From Zygnema cylindricum (Eukaryota > Streptophyta > Zygnematophyceae > Zygnematales > Zygnemataceae): DNA of 64,000 nt. The stretch covers positions 261,122 through 325,121 of the forward strand of contig JBBHKE010000838.1 of the NCBI GenBank assembly GCA_037447655.1. The letters are read 5' to 3'. Position numbers and translations under genes: made by a program. Below are positions 14,784 through 25,786 of this stretch, in pieces (within the stretch, counting starts at the first letter, position 1; each line of letters begins with the position of its first letter). The notes below the pieces were generated by a model. The model was given only the letters and a program-made list of their open reading frames with translations, was not told the DNA's origin and did no database searches.

Positions 14784-15409
14784 CAGAGGTCGCAAAAGTC
14801 AAAATTTTACATAACCGAAACCGACCGTTTTTTTTTTCAAAATCTGAGTAACCGACGCCCGACCTGGTTATGTCACGCCCAAAAATTGTTAACCGTTAAC
14901 CGACCGGCGTTTACGAAAATAAAAGTTAACCGAAACTCGATTTATCGCGACTAATCGTGCCCGCCCGTAACCAAAAAAGTACAAAATTAATCAATGTACG
15001 ACATATGAATAAGCCAATAATTAAGATTTGTCGCGTTCCCTAAGATTTGCGAAATTAATAGTGTTTGCTACCGTGTCAGATTTGCGGCGCTTTGTCGCGT
15101 TCCCTAAGATTTGCGAAATGAATAATGTTACTACCGTGTCAGATTTGCGATGCTAATCATGATGTCACGTATTTCCACGATACCAAATAGTATAAAGTAC
15201 AATAATGTTGGATTGTATGGACAGTACAAAATTTTCATTTTGTTTGGTTTTTTAGTTAACCGACCGTAACCGACCATTTTTTTTTTCTGGTGAATCAACC
15301 GACCGCAACCGCCCGGCCCCCAAAATTTGGCAACCGAATGCGTTCCGGATCCGGCGCGGGCGGTCGGTTAACGGTCGGTCACGGTTCGGTTGACCGTTTG
15401 CGACCTCTG
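14784..15409. mobile_element. Non-autonomous hAT element with 8-bp target duplication ACCGTAGT
   Basis: The ends are CAGAGGTCGC and GCGACCTCTG, flanked on both sides by the perfect 8-bp repeat ACCGTAGT (14776-14783 and 15410-15417). CAGAG ends and an 8-bp duplication are hallmarks of the hAT superfamily. The interior has ACCGACCG-rich subterminal repeats and a 64-bp tandem duplication. No transposase is present, so it must be mobilised in trans. Confidence 0.85.
15028..15154. repeat. Tandem duplication of about 64 bp inside the hAT element
   Basis: The unit starting TTGTCGCGTTCCCTAAGATT occurs at 15028-15091 and again at 15092-15154, with a few substitutions and a one-base length change. Confidence 0.85.
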
Positions 15410-15662
15410 ACCGTAGTGTTGTGTATTGGTAAACTTCCTATCAAGTTTGTTCAAATCACCTATTATATCGGTTGTCGAAAGCAAAGTGCTCCGATAAATC
15501 GCTTTGGAATGAAAGTTGTGTTATTGCCGATATATACATGTTTTTGACACGGCGAGTAATTGTTATTTTGACATCGTGCATTAAAATAAATAAAAAAGGT
15601 TCGTATATAATTAATTAATTATGTTCGCGCGTAAAGTTTGAGCTAGACGATAAAGTTCACAC

Positions 15663-16220
15663 CATAGTTAAAAAGTAGGTGACCGTACGCCCATACAATA
15701 TGCCTATTGTACGCAAAACATACAATATGCCCTTAAGACCCATATTGTATTGGCCGCAAAATGAAATATAATACGAATAGGGTTGAGTTGAACATTGATC
15801 GATATGAATCTAACGTCATGTCTAAATTTTGAAAAACATTCGGACATTTTTTTTTTGTGAGTTTAGAGGTATTTTTTATTTAAACTGTCAGATTCGAACG
15901 ATCAGACAGTGGCTGATCAAAGTAATGATCTAAAAAGATCACATGAAAAGCCCATAACACAACTTTGGATAGGACTTACGTCCGAGTTTTTTTTATTTCG
16001 GGTTTTCATTCCCACGGAATGTCATCCTACGCCGTGTCAGTTCGCTAAAATTTTCGTCCGGTTGAGTGCGCTGTATTATGATCATACGTCATATTCGTAC
16101 GTTCGTACAAGAGTGTGCACAACGCACACACATACAGTATGCTTACTCTGAGCGAGTTTTGTGCCAGGTTTTGTGCGTCTACCAAAGACCTACCATAAAA
16201 ACGCCTACTTTTGAACTATG
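15663..16220. mobile_element. MITE with CATAGTTNAAAAGTAGG inverted ends
   Basis: The left end CATAGTTAAAAAGTAGG and right end CCTACTTTTGAACTATG are inverted copies. A subterminal block with CCATACAATATGCCTATTG and ACATACAATATG is shared with copies at 59193 and 61247-62497. No open reading frame of note is present. I could not define a target duplication, so the superfamily is open. Confidence 0.75.
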
Positions 16221-19200
16221 TTTTGTACCCTGAACTCAAATGGGTTACCATCATGCTTTTTAATTTAGGGTATGGTTACATCCGGAGGTCTTTGTTATAG
16301 TACGGACAGCAAAATTTATGTATTACACAGGCCTCGATCACATCGCGTATCGTTTGTAAATAAGTTTTTATATACATGTTCTGATTTGAGCTGTTCCACG
16401 TAAGTCGACGATAAAATCTCTAAAATCGTCAAAGATTTTGAAACCAACCATTTTCATATGTAAATCCGTATTTGCGTATTAAGTACGTGTACTTTGCAAG
16501 TGTACCGCGTCAATGTACCTCAGAGATCTTCACTCTGCTGACTTTCAGGAAAATACCGTATTTCTTTTCGGCAAAGATTTTACGGTCAACTACAGTAGTC
16601 CGAAGGCACGTGACTTTGGGGGCGTGTGAAAATTTTCATTTTTCATCTACGCACGTGTGTATCGTCCAGGTGTAGTGAATTGACTGGTTCTGTATTGGAG
16701 AACCCACCTCCGCGAGGTTGGTTCACCAATAGAGAGGCGTATGAAGCGATGGCTTCGCAGATGAAGACCAAAATGTAATCGGACGGTCGATGTCTTCTTC
16801 GGATACTTGGAGAATAGTAATCTTATTTTCTGTAATGTTGTTTTCAAGAAACTCAAGAAAAAATAGTAAGACATGGTACGTGCAAGTACAAGATTTTGTA
16901 TTAAACCTCACTTTTCGTCTGATGTAACCATGCACTTCTCCGCTTTTATTGATAAACGTACATTAGCTGTGAGTCTAATTTTTAGTGTTGTGTATCGGAA
17001 AAAAACGACCGCGTTAAATTCGATATTGGATATGTCAAATATCGAGTGGTAAAAAGGGCTCGATATATCACTACGAAACCAACAAAAAATATCGCGATAC
17101 ATTGGGTGGGAGGTGGCTGTCTGTACATCTAAAGTACGGAAATATTGTACGTAAAACCACTTGAACTGAAGCGATAAATCGATTATCGGGTACTCAATAT
17201 TAGGTGCATATTGAATATTGGTAAGGGGGCTTCAAGAAACAACATTATAATTTTTGTAATTTAGTCATTTTTTGTATATTTCCTAAGTATAGTTGGAAGC
17301 ATGCAATTTGTAAACGTATGCAAGTTGTAAGTCTTATTATTGTATGGTTAGTGCATAAATGTACCTTGTTTGAACGCCTATGTTAGATAAATTAGCTATC
17401 CAAATTTTAAGACTCCCCATGAAAGCGGTCAACTATGGCTAGGGTCCTTGGATGATTATGGCTCCCAAGCTAGCTTCTTATTCTTTGCTTTCTCAGGAAC
17501 AACTCGATGTGGTTAACTTGAGAGTGTTCTTCTTAATAAATGGAAAGGGTGAGATTTTGAACAATGTCCTTCGGTTCTTTTATTTTAGAATCTTACACAC
17601 TATTACAAAAATGATTTAGGCATACGCTCAACAATGCATATCGTCGTTTCATCATCTCATACATGTTGTGAATTACCATAATATAGCTAAAAATGGACAA
17701 AACTAAAATGTGGATTGTAAGTTTTTTAAATAGAAATAGATGTACATCGATGATTTTTATCCAAAGGGACAATTCCTTAGCAAGGGTGTTTAAACCTTTT
17801 AGACGACGATTGCTACGTAGCCCAATCTCTAATTATGTTGGATTATGTCAAACATGTGCGGGATTTTTTATAACATGTCACTTTTCACACTACCATTATG
17901 TAAGACATAGGTTACATTAGGTTAGGTGAATTCGGTAACGTATAAATAGGCCGTTCATTATACACCCAATCCTCGTTCACGATGTATATTGGTTGCAATA
18001 TCATTCTGCTAAGACTAGGATTCTAGCGAGTAAGACTTGTCACAACAGTCAATGACGATGTTGCAAAACGCCCATTTATTAAAACAACATGGGATGTTAT
18101 AGGATGATCATCAAATGGACATTTATTTCAAACCATGTGGTTTATTTAGCCCGCATAGGGGTGTTTCACTACTTTTTTGCTTATTCGTTCAAACTTTAGA
18201 TTTGGCATCATCCTTTCATCTTTAAAGGGTGATCATTTATTTGACAAAGGGTTTGATGTCCAAATGACGTGCACGTCATAAACTGTTTAAGTCGTGGGCT
18301 GTGATTTGTATAGCCGTGGCAAACTTTCGATCGTACGTGGAATCCTCGTTGGATTGATATAGAGACAACAACGTTAAATATGGCACTTCCCCAAGCCCAC
18401 ATTCTTTATGACTTATGGTTTCACCGTTTAGTATTTTTAAGTTAAACGAACATCTTTTGTTTGACGTCGTCCAAATTTTTTAGAGGGGTTATTATATGAA
18501 AGGCAATATGTCTATGGCGTTGTTATCAATTCGAGACACATACGTGGAATCGGTTTAGATGATAAAATTTTCCACTCCCAATTGTCCTATTCTCCCAAAA
18601 TAAACACATATCCGTGGGCGTGTCTGAAAGGTTATATGCACAACGTGAATTACTCGAGAGTAAAATACTCATATTATTATGGGTGGATTGTCACATGAGG
18701 GTTGAACGGTTGTCACAAAAAAACTTTGTTAACGTAAAGCGACATTCACTTGAGGTTAGCCTATGGCATTCGAAGACTTGTCTTGTGTGAGCTTTTATTT
18801 AAACAATTTCTAATTTCAAAACTTTGTTGTAGCTAATATTATTGCATCTGTGTTGGTCGATTTGCTCAATTTTACTCCCCTTTAAGCACCTTGGTAGCGA
18901 AGATTAGCAAATGTTAAAATCTGTTACGAAGCTTGGCCGATTATGCTATGGATACAATATTGGTTTTCGTATGATAAAGGCGTATTTATTGCCAATTGAC
19001 CGTGCTCTTTTATCATTTTTAACTTTTTAAGGACGATGACTTTCCGATCTCCCATTTGTCAACATATCTCTTCTAACCATATTATTTCGGTCATCGAGTT
19101 TTTTAATTTTCTCTGCGGGTTACACTACTTAGAGCAAAAGTGATCACTTATACAAGAGGACAAGAAAGCTAATTTTGATTATTTCATGTTTCAAATAATA

Positions 19201-20029
19201 ATTTTTTGTCTAATATAATTGTTTTCACAATAGATGACTGCCAAGATGTTATAAATAATGGTAGAGGGAGTTAGAATAAGGCATAGAAACTAATTACACT
19301 AGGAGAGATAAGTGGGATAACATGTCATAAAAAATAAATATAGGTTTGGTTTGTAAAGTGATGCAAAAGAGAATTGTGTGAATTATGGTATTATAAGATG
19401 GTTTTAGTTTTCAAACTAGAAAGTCATTCCTACTTTAAAAGTCTTTTACAAGCCATGTAAAAAAAAATGTTAGGTCAATTAAAAGAATATGTTATAATTT
19501 TTATAAAGAGGATCTATTTATAAGGTTTTGACCCAAATTTTTGAACTCTATTTTGGAAATGGAGAGTGGGTTCTATCCCATATCTAATCATCATATCCGT
19601 AATTTTATACAATTAGTAAACACAAAAAGATGGTAGTAATTTCATTTGGGAGCTAAGTAGACATGTTACCTTGTTAATATGTATGAGAGTGTAGAAAAAC
19701 CTTTCACATTATAAAATGTACATTTGTTAGAGGATTTAAAATTTATAATGTCCCCTCAAACGTTTGAATTACTTCCAATCTAAAATGTAACTTTGAGAGC
19801 AATAGAATGAGTACCTTGACTACCACGTTGGAAAAGTGTTAAGCGGAGGAAGCGTTGTGATTATATATCTTGGGAAAGATAGCATAATTTTTTTTTTCAA
19901 AAGTCCTCAGTTTCACAGTCAAAATTTGGTACGATGGTTAGAATATGTGACAAAGATGGTTAACGAATCACGAACATGACATAACAAAGGCAGTATGCGA
20001 TTTTTAATGTCAAGTTGTTTACCTATGAT
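16221..20029. other. Gene-free, AT-rich stretch with one MITE remnant
   Basis: At 16984-17235 there is a remnant of the 13069 family (TAGTGTTGTGTATCGG start, interior CGATAAATCGATTATCGGGT) without a clear right end. From about 17300 to 20029 the sequence is AT-rich and every frame is closed often. Short stretches look protein-like but carry no motif, as expected of old decayed mobile DNA. Confidence 0.45.
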
Positions 20030-20726
20030 TGTTATAATCAGGTAGCTGGTGTCACAGAAGAAGTAGAAGAAGCACAAGTAGCTGCCATAATTGCTATAAT
20101 AAAAACACAGGCACACAGTAAGAAACTCTCACGATAAACCCACACACTGCTGACTTCACAATGAAGTCTCAAGCAAACCAGACACACCCTATGTCTAGAA
20201 ATTTGACAAACTAAAAACAATAACACAAAGAACCCACATGCAGAATTATAGCCAGTTTTACCAAAAGATCACAATGATATTTACAATTGATTAACCCCAA
20301 AAACTGCTTCACAATTTTTGCATACAAGGAATTCCTACCTACAAAAGTAATCTAAGTCCTATATATAAGTGACTCTACAAAGACCTTAAACCATATCAGA
20401 CGAAAATATTAACACTAAACTTAAATGTGATTGCCGCCAAATGATAAGTCCCAGAAATGATTGCGTAGTCAATATTTCAATCCAAAATGATAAGTACCAG
20501 AAATGATTGCGTAGTCAATATTTCACTTCGAAAATGACGGCAGGCTCTGTCCGCCGTCTCCGACGGACACGTGTCCCTGGAGTGTACCAAGCCTGTTTAC
20601 TCTTTTTAGAGTTATATACCACACTAATATATGTCTACTGTAATTCAGTCTATGAACAAAAGTGATTAATTCTTGAATCTCTTTCTCGTATACTAGATAT
20701 AGAGAGGACTAAAGGTTTCGAAAACA
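20030..20726 (-). repeat. 3' LTR of element Z
   Basis: The sequence starts TGTTATAATC and ends AAAACA on the + strand. It is similar along its length to 46624-47268 but about 52 bp longer, mostly because a 46-bp block starting ATGATAAGT is duplicated at 20441-20532. Mismatches between the two LTRs are frequent, so the insertion is old. Confidence 0.88.
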
Positions 20727-20785
20727 TTACTCCCCTAAACCTTTGGACTCTCTCAGCCACTTAGTCCATATGCCTCTCTACAAAA

Positions 20786-21267
20786 CTACAACTTAGGTGT
20801 AGGTAGAGGCTTAGTCATCATATTTGCTACCATTTTCTCATCCGACATATAACTGGGTTTTAAAATTTTGTTCATCACCTTCTCTCTTACAAAGTGCATC
20901 TTGATATCAATGTGCTTGCTTTTCAAGTGATGACTTGGGTTAGATGCAATCGGTATAGCTGCGTGGTTGTCACACCACATTATTTGAGGTCCAAATTGCA
21001 TGAAATGAAGTTCTTGAAGGAGAGAACTACAACTTAGGTGTAGGTAGAGGCTTAGTCATCATATTTGCTACCATTTTCTCATCCGACATATAACTGAGTT
21101 TTAAAATTTTGTTCATCACCTTCTCTCTTACAAAGTGCATCTTGATATCAATGTGCTTGTTTTTCAAGTGATGACTTGGGTTAGATGCAATCGCTATAGC
21201 TGCCAGGTTGTCACACCACATTATTGAAGGTCCAAATTGCATAAAATGAAGTTCTTGAAGGAGAGAC
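20786..21267 (-). repeat. 241-bp tandem duplication of the RNase H C-terminal coding end
   Basis: The block from CTACAACTTAGGTGTAGG recurs after 241 bp (20786-21026 and 21027-21267). Each copy encodes the MWCDN active-site segment and the complete TKPLPTPKL terminus with stop codon. Because 241 is not a multiple of 3 and each copy ends in its own stop, the second copy cannot extend the protein. Confidence 0.92.
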
Positions 21268-24170
21268 TTTATCCAAAGTAACTCCTTGACAGCTAAGCTT
21301 GCTGCCATGTATTCAGCCTTCATTGTGACTTTTTGAAGCTTACTGCTCCAGCAGTATGTTCCACTTCCAATTTTGTTTCACTTCTAATTTCAAAAAGAAT
21401 CCGCTAGTAGAGCGGCGGCTTGGCATGTTTCCGTAGCTTGAATCGCTCCAAGTTTGATTTTTGACTTTATCTCTGCCGAAAGCAAGTCGCAGATTCCGTG
21501 TCCCTGGAAGATACCGAAGAACCCTCTTTGGTGCCCTTATATCCGATCTCCTCGGATTTTGTAAACTCCGGCTTAAAACACCAACTGCTGTCGCAACATT
21601 TGGCCTTGGGCAGGTTATTAAGTAGATTAGGCTGTCAACAACCTGTCGGTATAGAATGGTATTTATAAAATCTGCTTCCCCTGATACTAATGTGTCATTA
21701 AAGATGACTCCTCCATCGGTGTTCATGCCTTCCACCTTTTGCTTAACCTCCATAGGAGTGGCACTTCCCTTTGCCTCTGACATGCCGAACTTTTTAAGCA
21801 TATTCCCAATCGCTTCTCGCCGCGTTTGATAGATTATTCTCCAATCTCTATGCATTTCTACTTGATTTCCAAGAATATACTTTGCCTCTCCTAAATCTTT
21901 CATCTCAAATTTGGAATTCAAGGCTGCCTTTATTTTATGAATCTCATTTAATGACTTACTTATTAGCAACAAATCATCCACATACACCGCAATGTAAACA
22001 ATTCTATCTTCCCCTTCCATAATATAGACTGGGTGATCTGAACTAATCCTTACAAAATCAAGACCAGTTAGAAACTCTTCTAGTTACAAATTCCAGTGAT
22101 GTGGAGCCTTCTTGGAACCGTACAAAGATTTAACAACTTACAAACCAGATTTTCTTTTCCGATCCTTGCATACATTTCAGATTGCCTTATATAAATCACT
22201 TCCTCTAAGTCTCCATGCAAGAAAGCCGTCTTAACATCCGTTTGATGTAATTCGATATCCTTAATAGCTGCTAAAGACAATAACATTCTAATAGTTGGAA
22301 TCTCGACAACCGGAGAGAAAGTCTCTCATACTCTATTCCCTCCTTTTGATTATAGCCTTTTGCAACAAGCTGAGCCTTATCTCTTTCAATATAATTATCC
22401 GAATTCAATTTAACTTTAAAAACCCGCTTAGAACCGATTGCCTTTCGATCCGGCGGAAGCTGAACAAGCTCCCAAGTTTGAGCCTCCATTATCAATTTCA
22501 TTTCATCGTTCACCGCGGAAATCCACTCATCGTTTTTCGGAGCTGAAAAAGCCTTTTGTATGGTGACAGGTTCCATCGTAGAAGCAAAAAATAGAGTAAG
22601 CTCCACCTGTTTCCCTCGCAGCCTACCACTTTGCCTTCTCCCCCCGGAAAATTTGAGGAAAAAGTTGTTGGAGAACTGCGTGTCCGTTGAGGAGGAGGAG
22701 GAGGAGGACGAGGAGGAGGATGTCCAGTATGTTATACAGGCTAAACATTCGGATTGTTCAAAGTAATAGTAGGAGTTGATCCTCCATCCTATGAGGAAAA
22801 AATTGTGGGAGAAGAAAGAGGAAGATTATCAAAAATTACATATACTTTAATTTTGGCCTTTTTTTTCAAAATCTATTATGCCAAAAACATTAACCGATTG
22901 ACACTCTTCCTCAACTTGAATATTTATAGCAACTTGAAGAGTTTTCCTTTCTGTATTGCATACTTTATAGCTTGTGGACTCATCATCTTATGCCATAAAT
23001 ATCTCGAGAACAGATTTCGAACTAAGCTTAAAAATATGACGATTATCTAAAATAAAACTTTTACTACCAAAGACCCGGAAGTGACTAGAATTAGGTTTCT
23101 TTCCAGTCAACACTTCATACGATGTTTTCCCTTTAACCACTCTAGTTTCTATTCTATTCCTAATATATGAAGCACAAGAGGAAGCCTCAACCCAAAATTT
23201 AAAATCTATCCCTTTATCTAACATCATAGATTTTGCACTTTCTGTTAAAGTTCGATTAAGTCTTTCAGATACTCCGTTTTGCTCTGGAGTATAAGGGAAC
23301 TAAAAACTGACGAGGGATGCCATTTTCTTTTAAATAATCTGAAAATGCATTGGAAAGATATTCACCTCCGTTGTCAAACCGAATGGAAAGAATCGGCTTC
23401 TCGTGAAGCTTTTCCGCCCAAACCCAAAAATGCTTGAAGTGATTGAACACTTCACTTTTCTCCTTCATAAAGTAAACTTTGCTATAACTTGAAAAATTAT
23501 CGGTAAAGGTGACCAAAATCGGCTGCCAGTGAGTGAAGGGACTTTTGATGGTCCCCACACATAAGAATGACTTATTTGCAACAAATCCGTGGCCCTGTTA
23601 TCCGCTGCCTGAGGTAGGGGCAGCTTATAAAGCTTTCCCAAAGCACATCCATCATAAACATGAGAATCTTTTTGTTTTAATTTGACACCTTCTGTTATAT
23701 TTTGTTTTACCATTTTATCAAGCCTTTCATGATGATCATAACCGAGTCTGTTATGCCACAAAACATTTTCCGAAAGGACACTTGAGTATGCAAAGTCAAT
23801 TTCATTAGCTAAGTCCATCCGGTATAACAAGTTTGGGCCTCGAGTTCCTACAAAGGCTGCTCTTCCATCTTTGCTTACTACCTTTTTCCCATTTTTCTGT
23901 AGTATTTCAAATCCCTTCATTTGTGCTACTGAAGTGGAAAACAAGTTTTTCTTGAATTTTGGAATATAAAGAATATCATTTAAGGTTCTCTTTACAATCT
24001 GACCATTGATGTCACGTGCAAACTCCACACTTCCCTTTGGCGTAGACTCCACACCGCTCTCATCCGCGTAATAAATTCGACGAGTGGGAATTGGAGTAAG
24101 GGTTTTGAAGTAAGCCCGATTGCTTCACATGTGGGAGGATCACTCGGAGTCCATAATCCACCCATTCTCT
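20786..24170 (-). pseudogene. Copia pol remnant: protease, integrase, reverse transcriptase, RNase H
   Basis: Reading leftward on the - strand: a protease site reads WIMDSE then stop, where WILDSG is expected (about 24140). The integrase zinc region is LWHNRLGYDHHERL, with one Cys replaced by Tyr before GCALGK (about 23640-23770). The integrase core includes TFTDNFSSYSKVYF and RFDNGGEYLS (about 23373). The integrase C-terminal part has GKKPNSSHFRVFGSKSF. Reverse transcriptase includes QLVAKGYNQKEGIEYE, ELHQTDVKTAFLHGDLEEVI and YVDDLLLIS (YVDD at 21973-21984). RNase H has MKAEYMAAS and ends TKPLPTPKL. Several frameshifts and stops separate these pieces, so no active polyprotein is made. Confidence 0.92.
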
Positions 24171-24537
24171 TGAGGTCCTTCTATGAGATCCTTTCCAAGT
24201 GCAAAGAACTCTTCATCATCTTCTTCTAGAAATTTGACCACATCGTCTTTTTTTTCAGCTTGTTTGTCTTGTGGTGTCTTGTCAATTGCAAAGATCGTCG
24301 CATTTTTAACCGCCAATTTCGATGCTTGTAATTTTGATGATGAATCCTCCTGTTGCACCTTCTATTCCGCACGATAATATCCTGTTTCACACGCTTTATA
24401 AATGCCGGACACAACCGGAAAAGATGGCCTTAACCTAAATAATAGACAAACCAATCATTATGCTTATAATTCGGATTACGGTTAAAATTCATTTTTTCGG
24501 AAAATCTAGTCGGCCTTTACGTTTGAGCATTGTAAGC
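24171..24537 (-). pseudogene. Element Z gag, C-terminal part with broken zinc knuckle
   Basis: The - strand reads RPTRFSEKMNFNRNPNYKHN, then a decayed CCHC knuckle in which only GHLFRLCP is intact, then an acidic segment FLEEDDEEFFALGKDL leading into the protease. It is the downstream half of the gag that is interrupted by element Y at 24537/24538. Confidence 0.8.
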
Positions 24538-25176
24538 TGTCGCTCTGGGTTGGTCATCCGAGCTAACGTCGGTCATCCGAGCTAACGTCGATCACCCGAG
24601 CTAACTGGAAGAGATTCCTGTAGCCACTGAAAGCTTTGACCGGCCACATGTCAATACACACAGAGTGGTTTAGGGAGTCACTAGAAATAGTTAGATACGA
24701 GAGATAGAAAAGAGTAGAGAAGGATATGTGTAGCAAACAAATCAAATAGACAAATACACAAAATAAAAGTACACGAAAACCGTAGCTTTAATAAATGGTC
24801 TTCTCAGGACAAAAGTGTTACAAATGATTTTGAATACAATCAAACTCTATTCTTGTATTACTTCACTATGTTTTTAATGCTTGTTATAACATTAATGGAT
24901 GAAAGATATTTTCTTGTCTCTTCCGAGTGCCTATTTGTATCAAAATGCTAACTGTTTGAATAATGCACTCTCTAATATGGTCCAATGAAATGATGCCTAC
25001 GCATGTTTGTTCACTTGAACCTGAATATGTACAAATGTATGATTGTCATAATGGTAAACTCCACGTCGTCCAAATCCTAACGTCCACCTGTACAAATGGT
25101 ACTGTTCCACGATGTGACGTCGGTCACACAAAATCGGCGTACCCGATATTGCCCAAAATCGTAAATAAAATCAACA
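24538..25176 (-). repeat. 3' LTR of element Y (uninterrupted copy)
   Basis: It starts TGTCGCTCTGGG and ends AAATCAACA on the + strand. It contains three copies of a 19-bp unit (GGTCATCCGAGCTAACGTC) at about 24554-24606, where the other LTR has one. This LTR preserves the empty versions of both X insertion sites: CACTAGAAATAG at about 24680 and GATGTGACGTCGG at about 25115. Confidence 0.88.
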
Positions 25177-25660
25177 CTCTCACTCGAGTTTGCGGCGATA
25201 TGTATTCGCGTAGAAGATTTCTTTGAAATAACTTTGGATCGATTCGAAGTCGCTCGTAAATACAAAAGTTGCACTGATCGATGCCAGTGGAAATTGCCGC
25301 GTATTTTTTGAATTGTGAACCTGTATGACGTGAAATTTGGAAGGTTCAAAATTTCCTCTCACTTTCGCATGTGAAAATGTTTCGTCACACACTGACAAGT
25401 TTTTCATGTAAACTTTGGAAGCTGATGTGATTCCCTCGACATTAGACATGTGGAGTTCATATGTTTGATTTATGAGCTCCAGATTCCCACGTCCGTTGAT
25501 CTCTGGTTTTGTAAATTCCAAGACCGTGGATTCGATAATTTCAATGTTGGTTTTAACGTCTCCTCGAATGGACCTCGTTCATCACCAATTGGATGATCCT
25601 TGACTGTTGATAATTCAAGGTGTTCAAAATTCAGGGTGGTCCTCGTCTATTGAAAAATCT

Positions 25661-25786
25661 CGATATACATGCGTCAAATTTGTCAGTGAACTCGATATAC
25701 CTGCGTGAAATTTGTCAGTGAAATCGAACGGTGCGTGAAATTTGTCAGTGAACTTGATATACCTGCGTGAAATTTGTCAATGAAAT
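25661..25786. repeat. Tandem repeat, four units of 30-32 bp
   Basis: The unit CGATATACCTGCGTGAAATT, followed by TGTCAGTGAA and two variable bases, recurs four times. The third unit is two bases shorter. Confidence 0.85.
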
